From Neurospora tetraspora (lineage: Eukaryota > Ascomycota > Sordariomycetes > Sordariales > Sordariaceae): a DNA stretch of 64,000 bases. Location of the stretch: NCBI RefSeq assembly GCF_033439725.1, contig NW_026944384.1:4774001-4838000 (forward strand), written 5' to 3'. Both the position numbers and the translations under genes were made by a program. A model generated the notes under the pieces. It saw nothing but the letters and a program-made list of their open reading frames with translations. It was not told the origin of the DNA and did not search any database. Positions 13,488 through 22,313 of the stretch are shown in pieces; the stretch's first letter is position 1, and the number at the start of each line of letters is the position of its first letter.

Positions 13488-14225
13488 TTACTCGCCCAAC
13501 TCCTTAAGAATAGCCTCCTTCAAGCTCTCCGGCTTCGTAGTGCTCGCCCACCGTCCCTTAACCTGTCCATCCTTTCCAATCAGAAACTTCTCAAAGTTCC
13601 ACTTAATCCTCTTCAAGCCCATAAGCCCCGGCTTCTCATTCTTCATCCACTCATAAAGCGGGGTAGCATTATCGCCATTGACCTCGACCTTCTTCATGAT
13701 CGGGAAAGAGACGCCATAGTTGAGCTGGCAGAACGACTGGATCTCCTCCTCGGTTCCCGGCTCCTGTCCGCCGAACTGGTTGCAAGGGAAACCGAGGATC
13801 TCAAAGTCGTTGGGGTACTTCTCCTTGATCTCCTTGTAGACTGTTTCGAGGCCGGCGTATTGAGGGGTGAAACCGCATTTGGAGGCGACGTTGACGATGA
13901 GGACTACTTTCCCTTGGTAGGTGGAGAGGGGGAGTTCGGAACCCGTCTCTTGGGGTGGATTAGTATGGGTAGGTGATGATGGTGAGTGAATAGGAGGGAT
14001 GGGGGAGGGCTTACTGTCGAGGGGCTTGAAGTCGTAGAAGGTAGTGGCGGAAGACATGTTGAGTGTGGTTGTTGCGAAGTGTCTAGGAGTGACTGGCTGA
14101 AGATGGAATGCTGGTTTGGCAACTGGCAGCCGAAGTTGTTGATGAGATGAGATTGATGGTAGTTGTGATGGTTTCACAAGACGAATGAGTGCAACTGCTG
14201 AGCGATGATGGCAGCGGGGTATCAT
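13488..14225 (-). CDS. hyr1: thioredoxin-dependent glutathione peroxidase (Hyr1/Gpx3-like), likely mitochondrial isoform
   Basis: Cys-type glutathione peroxidase that reduces H2O2 and lipid peroxides using thioredoxin; yeast Gpx3/Orp1 also passes the oxidant signal to Yap1. Exons are 14225-14015 and 13948-13488 (66-bp intron with CTAAT branch site), giving 223 codons. In short-form numbering (start at 14057, 167 codons) the peroxidatic Cys39 lies in VASKCGFTPQ, a second Cys70 in GFPCNQFGGQEPG and the probable resolving Cys88 in SFCQLNYG; WNFEKFLI carries the family Trp and Asn. I chose the upstream ATG at 14225. The added 56 residues contain no Asp or Glu, are rich in Arg/His/Lys/Ser, and end in RHFATTTLN, a typical mitochondrial presequence. 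The internal ATG at 14057 would give the cytosolic enzyme, so dual targeting from one gene is plausible. The gene converges with the reductase gene. Confidence 0.92.
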   Translation of the reverse strand: MIPRCHHRSAVALIRLVKPSQLPSISSHQQLRLPVAKPAFHLQPVTPRHFATTTLNMSSATTFYDFKPLDSKPSPIPPIHSPSSPTHTNPPQETGSELPLSTYQGKVVLIVNVASKCGFTPQYAGLETVYKEIKEKYPNDFEILGFPCNQFGGQEPGTEEEIQSFCQLNYGVSFPIMKKVEVNGDNATPLYEWMKNEKPGLMGLKRIKWNFEKFLIGKDGQVKGRWASTTKPESLKEAILKELGE

Positions 14226-15518
14226 ATGGTAGTAAGGACAAAGATCAAAGGACTCGAGAATGACACGAGTGAGGGGCGAAAGGTGGTCTTGATATTTGAA
14301 TGGGGATTCGCGGCGAGAACTCCGTCCGACGACAGGGCCCTTGCTAGAACAAGGATGAGGTGAGACAGGTACCCCGGCGCGGGTTCTGGGAGTTCGCGGT
14401 CCCGAGCGTGGTTTAAACGGGGCAATTCCCGCGTGGGGCCATTGGCTACAGCGGTTTGGTGGTTCCATCCCATCGCGGCAGCGAGCACATGTCGAACCTC
14501 AACTCAAATTCGATCCCATTAAGTTTCGATCCCGTCTTCATGTTTCATCCAGTTTTCGTAATGCATGGCTCAGACAAGCTTTAACTGTCGGTACCTTACT
14601 TGAAAGGTATCCTCTGACATCTGTCTCTGTTTTGGTCGATTCATTGCGATACTCAGCGCCCTTGCTTGGTGTTCTGATATGCTGCGATAATTACTAGTGT
14701 AAGCAACAGCCCAGGCACCGAGGCACCGAGGCAGGGACCGTTTGCTGTTTAGGGAACCCCGACCGAGCGCCCAAGTCGGCGTTGACATGCGTCGCCTATT
14801 TCCCGATCGCTGACGACTGGCCCCGCTACGGAGAAACGCCCTGAAGATCGGGAACTCCTCATATAAAAGAACTCGAAAGGAACTCAAAAGCTATCCACAC
14901 GGTTCCTGTCACGCCATTTGGGTTCGAGAAACCTACAATTGAACAACTGCTTCGAGATCTTTTTCGATTGTCCGGCGAACCCGGGCCGTGTGGTACCGGT
15001 ACACCAACAGGAATCCCCAGTGATGGCGGGGAACACAGATCCTTGGCTTTGACATCATCATTGCATTAGCGGGTGAGGAGTCTAACTTCGATTTGTGTCT
15101 CTGTGTTTGGGAACTCCAAACATTACAATTCAAATTATCAACTCTTTGTCTTTCGCAATTCAAGTGAATTGCAACATCCAATTGATGGTTTGTGAAGCTT
15201 CAACAAAGAAGGGAACAGAGGGTAGCAAAGACAACCTCAAGACAAGGGTCAAGTGCGGGGCAGTTGCATCTTTGAATGTCTCCGACGGGAGTTTTCATCT
15301 TCCCATTCCCGTCCAAAAAAGGCAACCACCCGACATCAATGAAATCGTGTGGGGTAGCTCATGGGAGAGACGTGGGTAGGCCGTCGATAGCCACCCCGTT
15401 GACGTCGTTCAAAACTGGGACATGATCCCCTCAATTTCAGAGGCATCAACACATCAACAAAGTGGTGTTGAAGCTTCTAAAGTTGATGAACACTCTGCTC
15501 CGTAACCAGATCGTCAAC
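14226..15518. promoter_or_regulatory. divergent intergenic region, GPX and FAD oxidoreductase
   Basis: This 1.3 kb holds both promoters. A 7-bp tandem repeat (GGCACCGAGGCACCGAGG) sits near 14715. I see no coding signal. Confidence 0.3.
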
Positions 15519-17081
15519 ATGGCTGCCCAGCAACAAAAAAGAAACATCGTCATTGTCGGTACGTTCAGGTTCCCCGCATGATCGATAGCCCTCAACTAAC
15601 AAACATTATTAGGTGGCGGCATCATCGGTTGCACAACCGCCTACTTCCTCACCCGTCATCCCAAGTTCGACCCGGCCCAACACACCATCACTCTCCTCGA
15701 GGCCAGCTCCATCGCCGCGGGCGCATCTGGCAAAGCGGGCGGTCTCCTCGCCCTCTGGGCCTATCCCGAATGTCTCGTTCCCCTCTCCTACCGCCTCCAC
15801 CGGGAACTCGCCGATGAGCACAATGGTGCCGAGCGCTGGGGTTACCGGCAGGTCGGCTGCGGAACCATCGGTGCCGTCGTCAAGAATGCCGATCTTAAGG
15901 CTCGCGGCCAGGGGACATCAACTTCGACATCCGACTTGAAGGAACCAAACGACACCACGGCCGCAGCCCCCAACGCCAACCTCCCCATCCAGGCCACCGA
16001 CAACAAAGACAAAGACTCCAAAGACTGGGAAAAGCTTCCCAAGCAAGACACAGCCGCGACCTCCCTCCTCTCCGAATCCGTCCTCCCCTCCGATCTCGAC
16101 TGGGTCGACGCCTCTCTCGTACGCTCATGGGACGTCATGGGCCGGCGCGGCACGACAGAAACCGCGCAAGCGCACCCCTTCCACTTCACCAACGCCATGG
16201 CAGACCTAGCGGCCTCTAAGGGCGTGGACATCCGGTTGGGAGCCAAAGTGACCAACATCACATCCTCGAATGACAGCGGCAGAGTCGACACAGTCGAGTA
16301 CCAAGACCGCAACAACAGCACCTCCGGCAACGAAAACGAAATAAAAACCATCACGGACGTGACAGACGTGATCCTGACGGCCGGTCCCTGGACGGGCAAG
16401 ATCCTGCCTCGGTCCAAGATCGAGGGGCTGCGCGCCCACAGCGTGGTGTACGAGGCCGAAGTGAGTCCGTACGCGGTGTTCACGGATATTGAGCTGCCGA
16501 GCGATTGGACGCCGGAGCATAGGCGGGTAAAGGGGCAGAAGAGGAAGCATAGGGGCCATGTGGATCCGGAGATTTATGCGAGGCCGTTTGGGGAGGTTTA
16601 TGCTTGTGGTATGTCATACGATTCTTCCTTTCTTTATTTTTTTGCTCACCACTTCCTTTTCATCCCATACTCCAGGATACATACGACTTGGGATGAGTAT
16701 GACTGACAAATCACAACAACACAAACAGGCGAACCAGACAAAACCATTCCTCTCCCCGAAACAGCAGACCAAGTCCAATGCGACGAAGACCAGTGCAACG
16801 ACCTGATTTCCTATATATCCACCGTCAGCCCCATTCTCGCGTCTGCCCCCGTCAAGGCTAAGCAGGCTTGCTACCTCCCTCAGCATGTCCGGTTCGGAGA
16901 GGAGAGAGGTCCGCTTATAGGCCAAACTTCTACGCCTGGCTTGTGGATTGCGGCCGGACATACGTGCTGGGGAATCCAGAACGGGCCAGCCACCGGCTTG
17001 TTGATGTCTGAACTGATTTTCGATGGGCAGGCCAAGAGTGCGGACATTGACAAGCTGGATCCCAAGAAGTTCAAGGTTTAA
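15519..17081 (+). CDS. FAD-dependent DAO-family oxidoreductase, Tda3-like
   Basis: Three exons join to 462 codons: 15519-15558, 15613-16608 and 16729-17081. The N-terminus is a dinucleotide-binding fold, IVIVGGGIIGCTTAYFL, around residues 10-26, followed by LLEASSIAAGASGKAGG, the FAD-contact region of the D-amino-acid-oxidase/DadA fold. Near the C-terminus GLWIAAGHTCWGIQNGP matches the second FAD motif of this family. An in-frame ATG at 15486 would add 11 residues. A low-complexity Asp/Lys/Ala-rich insert of about 60 residues interrupts the middle of the fold, which is common in fungal Tda3 proteins. Yeast Tda3 is linked to endosome-Golgi trafficking and its substrate is not established. The family assignment is firm and the reaction unknown. 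Confidence 0.85.
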
Positions 17082-17309
17082 AGGGAGTACACTTGGGGCA
17101 GAGTGTCACATATAGCAAGGTAACGAGCGGAGCGGTGATGCGAACATGAGACATCAAGTAATGGACGCGACTTACAACAGTACTATAAAGTAAGACAATG
17201 TTTCCCTGTTTTCAAATCTGCAAAGCGTATTCTATTTCATGTTCAGAGCGGTAATCATACATGCTTATAATCCACCATCCTCCTTCCGTCATCGCCTTTG
17301 CTGCCCTTA

Positions 17310-17586
17310 CAGTTCAATGCTGGTTTGTTTGTTAGCTTGGTACTCCTGGTATATTAGACGATATCCGTCCCAAATTGTCCTAAACCTTATAAGGAGAAAC
17401 TGAATAGCTAAGTACGGATCGAAAAGGCATTAATAAAATTCGATATAGCATATTGAACTTCGGAAATAGCATGTTCAAGGTGAGAAAACGCTTTGATCAT
17501 GGAACGAAACGAATCAATTAAATATAAAAAGGCCTAGGGAAGTTGACCCAAGGTCTCGAGCTAACAAACAAACCAGTATTGGACTG
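17310..17586. mobile_element. MITE copy A (TA target site, 28-bp terminal inverted repeats)
   Basis: This is a 277-bp non-coding element. Its right end, read in reverse, begins CAGTCCAATACTGGTTTG; the left end is CAGTTCAATGCTGGTTTG, so the roughly 28-bp inverted repeats differ at two positions, both transitions. A TA dinucleotide flanks each side (17308-17309 and 17587-17588), the target duplication of Tc1/mariner-Fot1-type transposases. It lies in the gap between the convergent FAD-oxidoreductase and rvt genes and is shortened by about 40 bp relative to copy B. No transposase is encoded. Confidence 0.88.
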
Positions 17587-17699
17587 TATTGATATTCCAT
17601 CGCCCTTAATCTGTGGATTCATAGTCATAATCACACGTTATTTACCACCATCCCTTCCTCCTCGCCCTTCCCACACTACTAGTAACCTGGGGGACTCAC

Positions 17700-20375
17700 T
17701 CAGCCCTGCCACTGGAACCGGCTCTCCCTCAGCATGGTCATCAACCCAATGGGCAGCAGCGCCTTATCAACGACCGTCAATCCACCAAACATGTCCACCA
17801 CCTCCCGATGGAACAGCTGCACCACCCACTTGTCGTAGCTGCTCATGTCTTCCCAATCATCCTCGTCCTCCAGCGCCGCCTTGACATCGCCCTTGAGCTC
17901 CACGTCCTTCGTCTTCGGCTCCTTCAATAGGTTCGTGTAAAGCGCTGCAAGCCGCGCCGACGTCAGCTCCCTGTACCGCGTGTACTCATCATAACTCATG
18001 AAAGGCTCGCCCTTGAGGTCCTTGAATGAGTCTCCTCCTCTGTCCGAACCACCTCCCCTCTTATTCCCAGCGCGCTCCATCTCGCGGATTTCAAACCTCT
18101 CCTTCGCTCTCCGGTACGCATGCTCTTCCTCCTCTTCGTAGTCGGCCAGCAGCTCCTCGGGCGTCTTTTCCAGGTCATCGCGAATAAGGAAGAGCGAGAC
18201 GAAAGGATTGCGCAGACCGAGACCGCCCATTGAAGTAGGGAAATATAGGTATCCGTCCGGGATGGACGAGATGCCGAAGCGCGAGGTGATCATGTCCTTG
18301 ACGTAGGCTCCCACGCCGGCGGCGTGGTCAGGGAAGAGCTTCTGCTGGATCCGCGCGAACATGGTCAGCATGCTGTCGACGTGGGCGCGGCCGCTGCAGG
18401 CGGCGGGGCGGCCGAAGAAGTTTGTGAAAAAGCGGTCGCCGTAGATGTTCCAGGCTTGGACCCAATCAAACACGGACTCACAGGCAGCCAGCTGGCGGCG
18501 GAGCTCGTCGATATGCTCGTCGACCTTCGACTCATCAATCTCGAAGTGACCCGTTGAGGCGTTGAGTTTGAGGAAACCCCAGGTAATAGGGCCGGACGGA
18601 AGGTTGTGGCTGGTTTTGGCTGTCTCCTCCTTCTTGGCTGACTCCAAGCCCACCTTCTTGTTCTTGGGAAGAATAGTCGCTGATCCCGTCTTCTCCTCAT
18701 TGAGGCTCAGCCCCATGACCTCGCTGAACTCCGTCACTACCTTCCATGCCTTGTAGCACTTCTCTGTGGTACCCCAAAGCCACATGTCGTCGTGAAGCCG
18801 GTAGAGAGGCGTACCATCGGCCTTCTGGTTGACAGCAAAGTCCAGGCAGAAGAGCAGGGACTCGCCCACGACGTCGGAGATTGTGCTGCTTATCGGGGTA
18901 CCACGCTTTCGGATGCCAAAGGCAGCGTCAGAGGGATCGTCCTTGAACCGCAGGGGGGCCTCTAGCACACGCTTGAAGAAGTCAAGCCACTCTTCGTTGA
19001 AGCCAAAGAACTCCATTACGGCGAAGATGCTCGAGTGCGGCAGTCCAGGACCAAACCACCTGAAATCGCTCCGAATAATGCTCAATTCGTTACCCATGTG
19101 CGTCTGGACGAGAATGTCGGTCTCAATCCGGTGCATGAGACCCTGTACCACTTTCATATGCGAGTCTCTTGTGTCCTCTTCTCTGTCCGCGTCCGACGAA
19201 TTATCATACCCGCCACGAACCTCCCACATCGATTTGGGAAGATGATCCAGCAGAATTCGATCCTCGAAATAAGATTCGCGGTTACCGGCAACGTTACCAA
19301 TCTTGAAGAGGGGGTACTTCTCGTCCAGGAAGAACTGTTGGCGTCTCGCATCCTGCTTTGACATGGGTTCCGTGTCAGGCTTCCATACGCCGTTGGCCCC
19401 AATGAATGTCTCGAATTGTCGTCGAATCAAGGTTGCCCAGCGGCGGAAAATGTACTCGAGGAGCAGCGAATGCAGCAGGTCCTCGTCTAGGAAGAACCTA
19501 TACTTCCCATTCAGAGCCCGACGCTGCTCGACCACCACAGGCGCCTCCCAGGTCCAAGACGCACGCGCGTCCATACGCATGTTGAGCACATCCGCGATTT
19601 CCTGCAGTACGACCGAGTTGTTCAAAAAGTCGCGAAGGGTGCTGCGCTTCTCACCCGTTATGTTGTTGCTCCGCAGGATGCCCTCGATACATCCCTTAAC
19701 CACAGACTCGTTAAAGGGGTGTGACCAATTCGAATCCTTGTTGTCCTGAATTTCCTCAAAACTCTTTCTCAGCTCTGCCAGAGCACGCTTGCAGTCCTTT
19801 GACGACCCGGCAAAGACGTCCTCCAGATACTGCTTGATGGCGTTCTTATCCGTCTCCTTGGGGGCAAAAACAAACTCTTCCCACGTCTTCCTCTGCTCGT
19901 GCATCTCTTTCCTCCCAACGGGAACAAAGTCGTCCTTGATAGTCTCATCACCCCCTTCAGCCCCCGTCTTCTTCTTATCCTGCCCAGACGCAGTGGTCCA
20001 CTCCTCAACCATCTGACCGTACATGCTGGCAAATCTGTACTTGTTGCTCGTCATGTTCAACTCCTTCTTCACCGTCTCCTCATACTCGCGCAGAAGATCC
20101 TCTGACACCGACGGGTCAAAGGCCGCTTGGTCGACGAAGCGCTTAAGGTTGACGGCCGACAGCATCGGGTTGTCGGCAACCTTGATGGATGGCAGCTTAT
20201 CGCGACCATCGAGAAGGGTCTTTGCGCGCTTGCGGACGTCGGCCTCCTTGTCGGCAGCGGAGAGGAGAGCGCCTTTGGCGGACTCGTATGCATCCTTTTG
20301 CTTTTGGAGCTGGTCCAGCTTGATGGAGGTGATGGAGGAGAGGGTCTGGGAGAGAACTTCTGAAGAGGCGGCCAT
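17700..20375 (-). CDS. rvt: RVT: cellular single-copy reverse-transcriptase-related protein
   Basis: Uninterrupted 891-codon gene of the rvt family. These are domesticated reverse-transcriptase-related host genes of fungi and other lineages that are not part of any transposon, make soluble multimers and have no settled cellular role. Seen here: a charged, coiled-coil-like N-terminal third (about residues 1-220); RT motif A in SIIRSDFRWFGPGLPHS (Asp437); motif B as RKRGTPISSTISDVVGES (near 490-505); motif C as YRLHDDMWLWG (Asp529, Asp530) in place of the usual YxDD; and motif D in EVMGLSLNEEKTGSATI. All three catalytic aspartates are present. No integrase, RNase H, endonuclease or gag-like region is joined to it. 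The start was set at MAASSEVLSQ (20375); an upstream in-frame Met at 20486 would add 37 residues. The length and the HDD(M/L)W signature fit fungal rvt. The gene is bracketed by two MITE copies. Confidence 0.93.
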   Translation of the reverse strand: MAASSEVLSQTLSSITSIKLDQLQKQKDAYESAKGALLSAADKEADVRKRAKTLLDGRDKLPSIKVADNPMLSAVNLKRFVDQAAFDPSVSEDLLREYEETVKKELNMTSNKYRFASMYGQMVEEWTTASGQDKKKTGAEGGDETIKDDFVPVGRKEMHEQRKTWEEFVFAPKETDKNAIKQYLEDVFAGSSKDCKRALAELRKSFEEIQDNKDSNWSHPFNESVVKGCIEGILRSNNITGEKRSTLRDFLNNSVVLQEIADVLNMRMDARASWTWEAPVVVEQRRALNGKYRFFLDEDLLHSLLLEYIFRRWATLIRRQFETFIGANGVWKPDTEPMSKQDARRQQFFLDEKYPLFKIGNVAGNRESYFEDRILLDHLPKSMWEVRGGYDNSSDADREEDTRDSHMKVVQGLMHRIETDILVQTHMGNELSIIRSDFRWFGPGLPHSSIFAVMEFFGFNEEWLDFFKRVLEAPLRFKDDPSDAAFGIRKRGTPISSTISDVVGESLLFCLDFAVNQKADGTPLYRLHDDMWLWGTTEKCYKAWKVVTEFSEVMGLSLNEEKTGSATILPKNKKVGLESAKKEETAKTSHNLPSGPITWGFLKLNASTGHFEIDESKVDEHIDELRRQLAACESVFDWVQAWNIYGDRFFTNFFGRPAACSGRAHVDSMLTMFARIQQKLFPDHAAGVGAYVKDMITSRFGISSIPDGYLYFPTSMGGLGLRNPFVSLFLIRDDLEKTPEELLADYEEEEEHAYRRAKERFEIREMERAGNKRGGGSDRGGDSFKDLKGEPFMSYDEYTRYRELTSARLAALYTNLLKEPKTKDVELKGDVKAALEDEDDWEDMSSYDKWVVQLFHREVVDMFGGLTVVDKALLPIGLMTMLRESRFQWQG

Positions 20376-21215
20376 GTTTGCGCGTGTTGGTCGAAAGAAT
20401 GATCTATGTTGATTGAGGTAGAAGATTGACTGTGAGGAGTGGTAAGCTTTTGCCGGTGGGGACAACTTTCCGCGTTGTTTATCCACTTACTGGTGACGAT
20501 TGAGCTCGATGCTGTCGATCAGCGGGTAAGAGAAGAAGAAGAGAGGCTGAGTGTGTCTGGATCAGAAAAGATGGGAGACGAAGCGGAGGGTGGCCGCCCT
20601 TATGTACTCTACTGAAGAGGTACCGCATGTTTCCCGTCTGTCACTGCCACAAACGAGTGGAGAGTTTTTTTTTTCCATGTTGAAGGAGCGTTTCCCTGAC
20701 GTGAGGCAACTTGGAAAGCTACAGCCATCCTGCAAACAGCGTCGATAGAAGACACGTGCGGTGAAAGAGTAATACCACCTCAGTCAACGGCGAGCGAGGA
20801 GGTTTACCTGCTGCTTTGGGATCGGCGAGTTGGCGTACGAGTCTTTGCTCTGCAGTACACACAGTGCAGGTGGTGAGTCAACCGGCCAGGCCTACCCGTT
20901 GGGTGCCCTGGGTGCGTAACCCTTGCCTCCAGTTTCGTTGTTCAACGTGTTTGAAGTCTTAAGCTTATGAAGAGAAGCAATCATGACTGAGTTGATGAAA
21001 GAGCAGCCAGAAGACCGCGATGGGGTTGACCGACATACTGAAGTGTTTGGTCGTCATTTGCTCTTGCTGACACTTGCGTTGTGACGAAAAGTGAGAAACT
21101 GCAAGAGACGGCCACAGTGCAGATTGCCCCTGCCGGCCGTACGAAATGGGTTGGCCGATTGCCAAGCCAGCCTTTAATTCCTCGCCGAGCAGACACTTCC
21201 ACTTATGACGATATA
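20376..21215 (-). promoter_or_regulatory. rvt upstream region
   Basis: This is 0.84 kb between the rvt start and MITE copy B with no coding signal. It contains a perfect TGAGTCA (20874-20880), about 500 bp from the rvt ATG, and a CACGTG palindrome at 20753-20758. Confidence 0.4.
20874..20880. promoter_or_regulatory. Gcn4/CPC-1-type bZIP site TGAGTCA
   Basis: A perfect TGAGTCA heptamer lies upstream of rvt. Gcn4 (CPC-1 in Neurospora, CpcA in Aspergillus) binds this sequence during amino-acid starvation, and AP-1-like bZIPs can also bind it. The function here is inferred from the sequence only. Confidence 0.35.
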
Positions 21216-21534
21216 CAGTCCAATACTGGTTTGTTTGTTAGCTTTGTACCCCTAGTATATTAGACGATATCCATCCCGAATTGTCCCAAACCTCATAAGG
21301 ACAAATTGAATGGCTAAGTACGGATCGAAAAGGCATTAATAAGATTCGATATGGCATATTGAACTTCGGAAATAGCATATTCAAGGTGTGATTACGCTTT
21401 GGTTGAAGAACGAAAGGCATCAACAAGATCCAATACGGTGTATTTTATTTTGGAAAAAGCATATCCACAGCATGAAAAGGCCTAGGGAAGTTGACCAGAG
21501 GTCTCGAGCTAACAAACAAACCAGTATTGGACTG
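21216..21534. mobile_element. MITE copy B (full-length), same family as copy A
   Basis: A 319-bp element with perfect ends: CAGTCCAATACTGGTTTG on the left and its exact complement on the right, with TA on both sides (21214-21215, 21535-21536). It lies in the same orientation as copy A. The interior carries two diverged copies of a roughly 60-bp unit (about 21331-21390 and 21415-21474), whose first differences are nearly all C/T or G/A. There is no open frame for a transposase. It sits about 840 bp upstream of the rvt start and 780 bp beyond the RhoGAP stop. Confidence 0.9.
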
Positions 21535-21536
21535 TA

Positions 21537-22313
21537 CAACATCTAGGCCTTAGGAAAGATTCCACTTGTAATATGTTTTTTATAGATCAGGAAGGAAGTA
21601 CTCAGTCGTCATGGTGTGTGTGTGTTAAGTTTCTTCTTGGCCTTGTCAGTCTAGCTCTCTAGCTGGAGGCAAGTGAATGTGTCCATGGCGCCTCTTCTTT
21701 GGACCTTGGGCATAAGAGCCTCCCTCCTCCAGCACGCAAAGTGGAAGCTACCTGTAGGTATGTACCTGTACGAAACAAACGTGGAAACCCGCATTGGCTT
21801 GTCCTTCCTCACCGAACATGCACTTTTGACAATAGCATTTCGATGACTCTGCGCCGAAAACATCCAACAAGCCCGATGTGCAGTACGGAAAAGTGCGGTT
21901 TCGGTGTGAAACCGTCAAGCAATATCGGAGGGTTGCAAACCGCCCTGTCGATATTGCCTATCAAGCTGAGCATCTTCCGTCCAGCCAGTGCCCGTTTTTT
22001 GGACCCTCTTTCCACTGGCCCTACCAGGAATTTTAGCGGCTACCTGCTACGATGTCAGTGGTTTGGCCAAGACCTATAGGGCTGAAGACGGGAAACATGT
22101 GAATGGCATCACCTAGCCGATCATCTTGGCGCTAACTTACCAGTCGTGAGGAAATAACTACTGCGAATTCACATTCAGGAAACGAAAGCAAATGTCAAAA
22201 GGTATGGATAAAACTGTCATAGTTATCATTCGAGTCATAATTACCACGTTCCCATCTTTTCCAATGCTACCCAACCAAACCGACCACCTCTATCTAGCCC
22301 CAACGTTTCGCCT
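21537..22313. other. intergenic, nothing recognised
   Basis: About 780 bp downstream of the RhoGAP gene. Only short frames are present, and a 126-codon plus-strand frame (21699-22079) shows no domain. Confidence 0.3.

Noticed and set aside
17700-20375. rvt as part of a retroelement
   Set aside because: No endonuclease, integrase, RNase H, LTRs or poly(A) tail around it; the flanking repeats are MITEs with TA target sites, and motif C matches the cellular rvt family.
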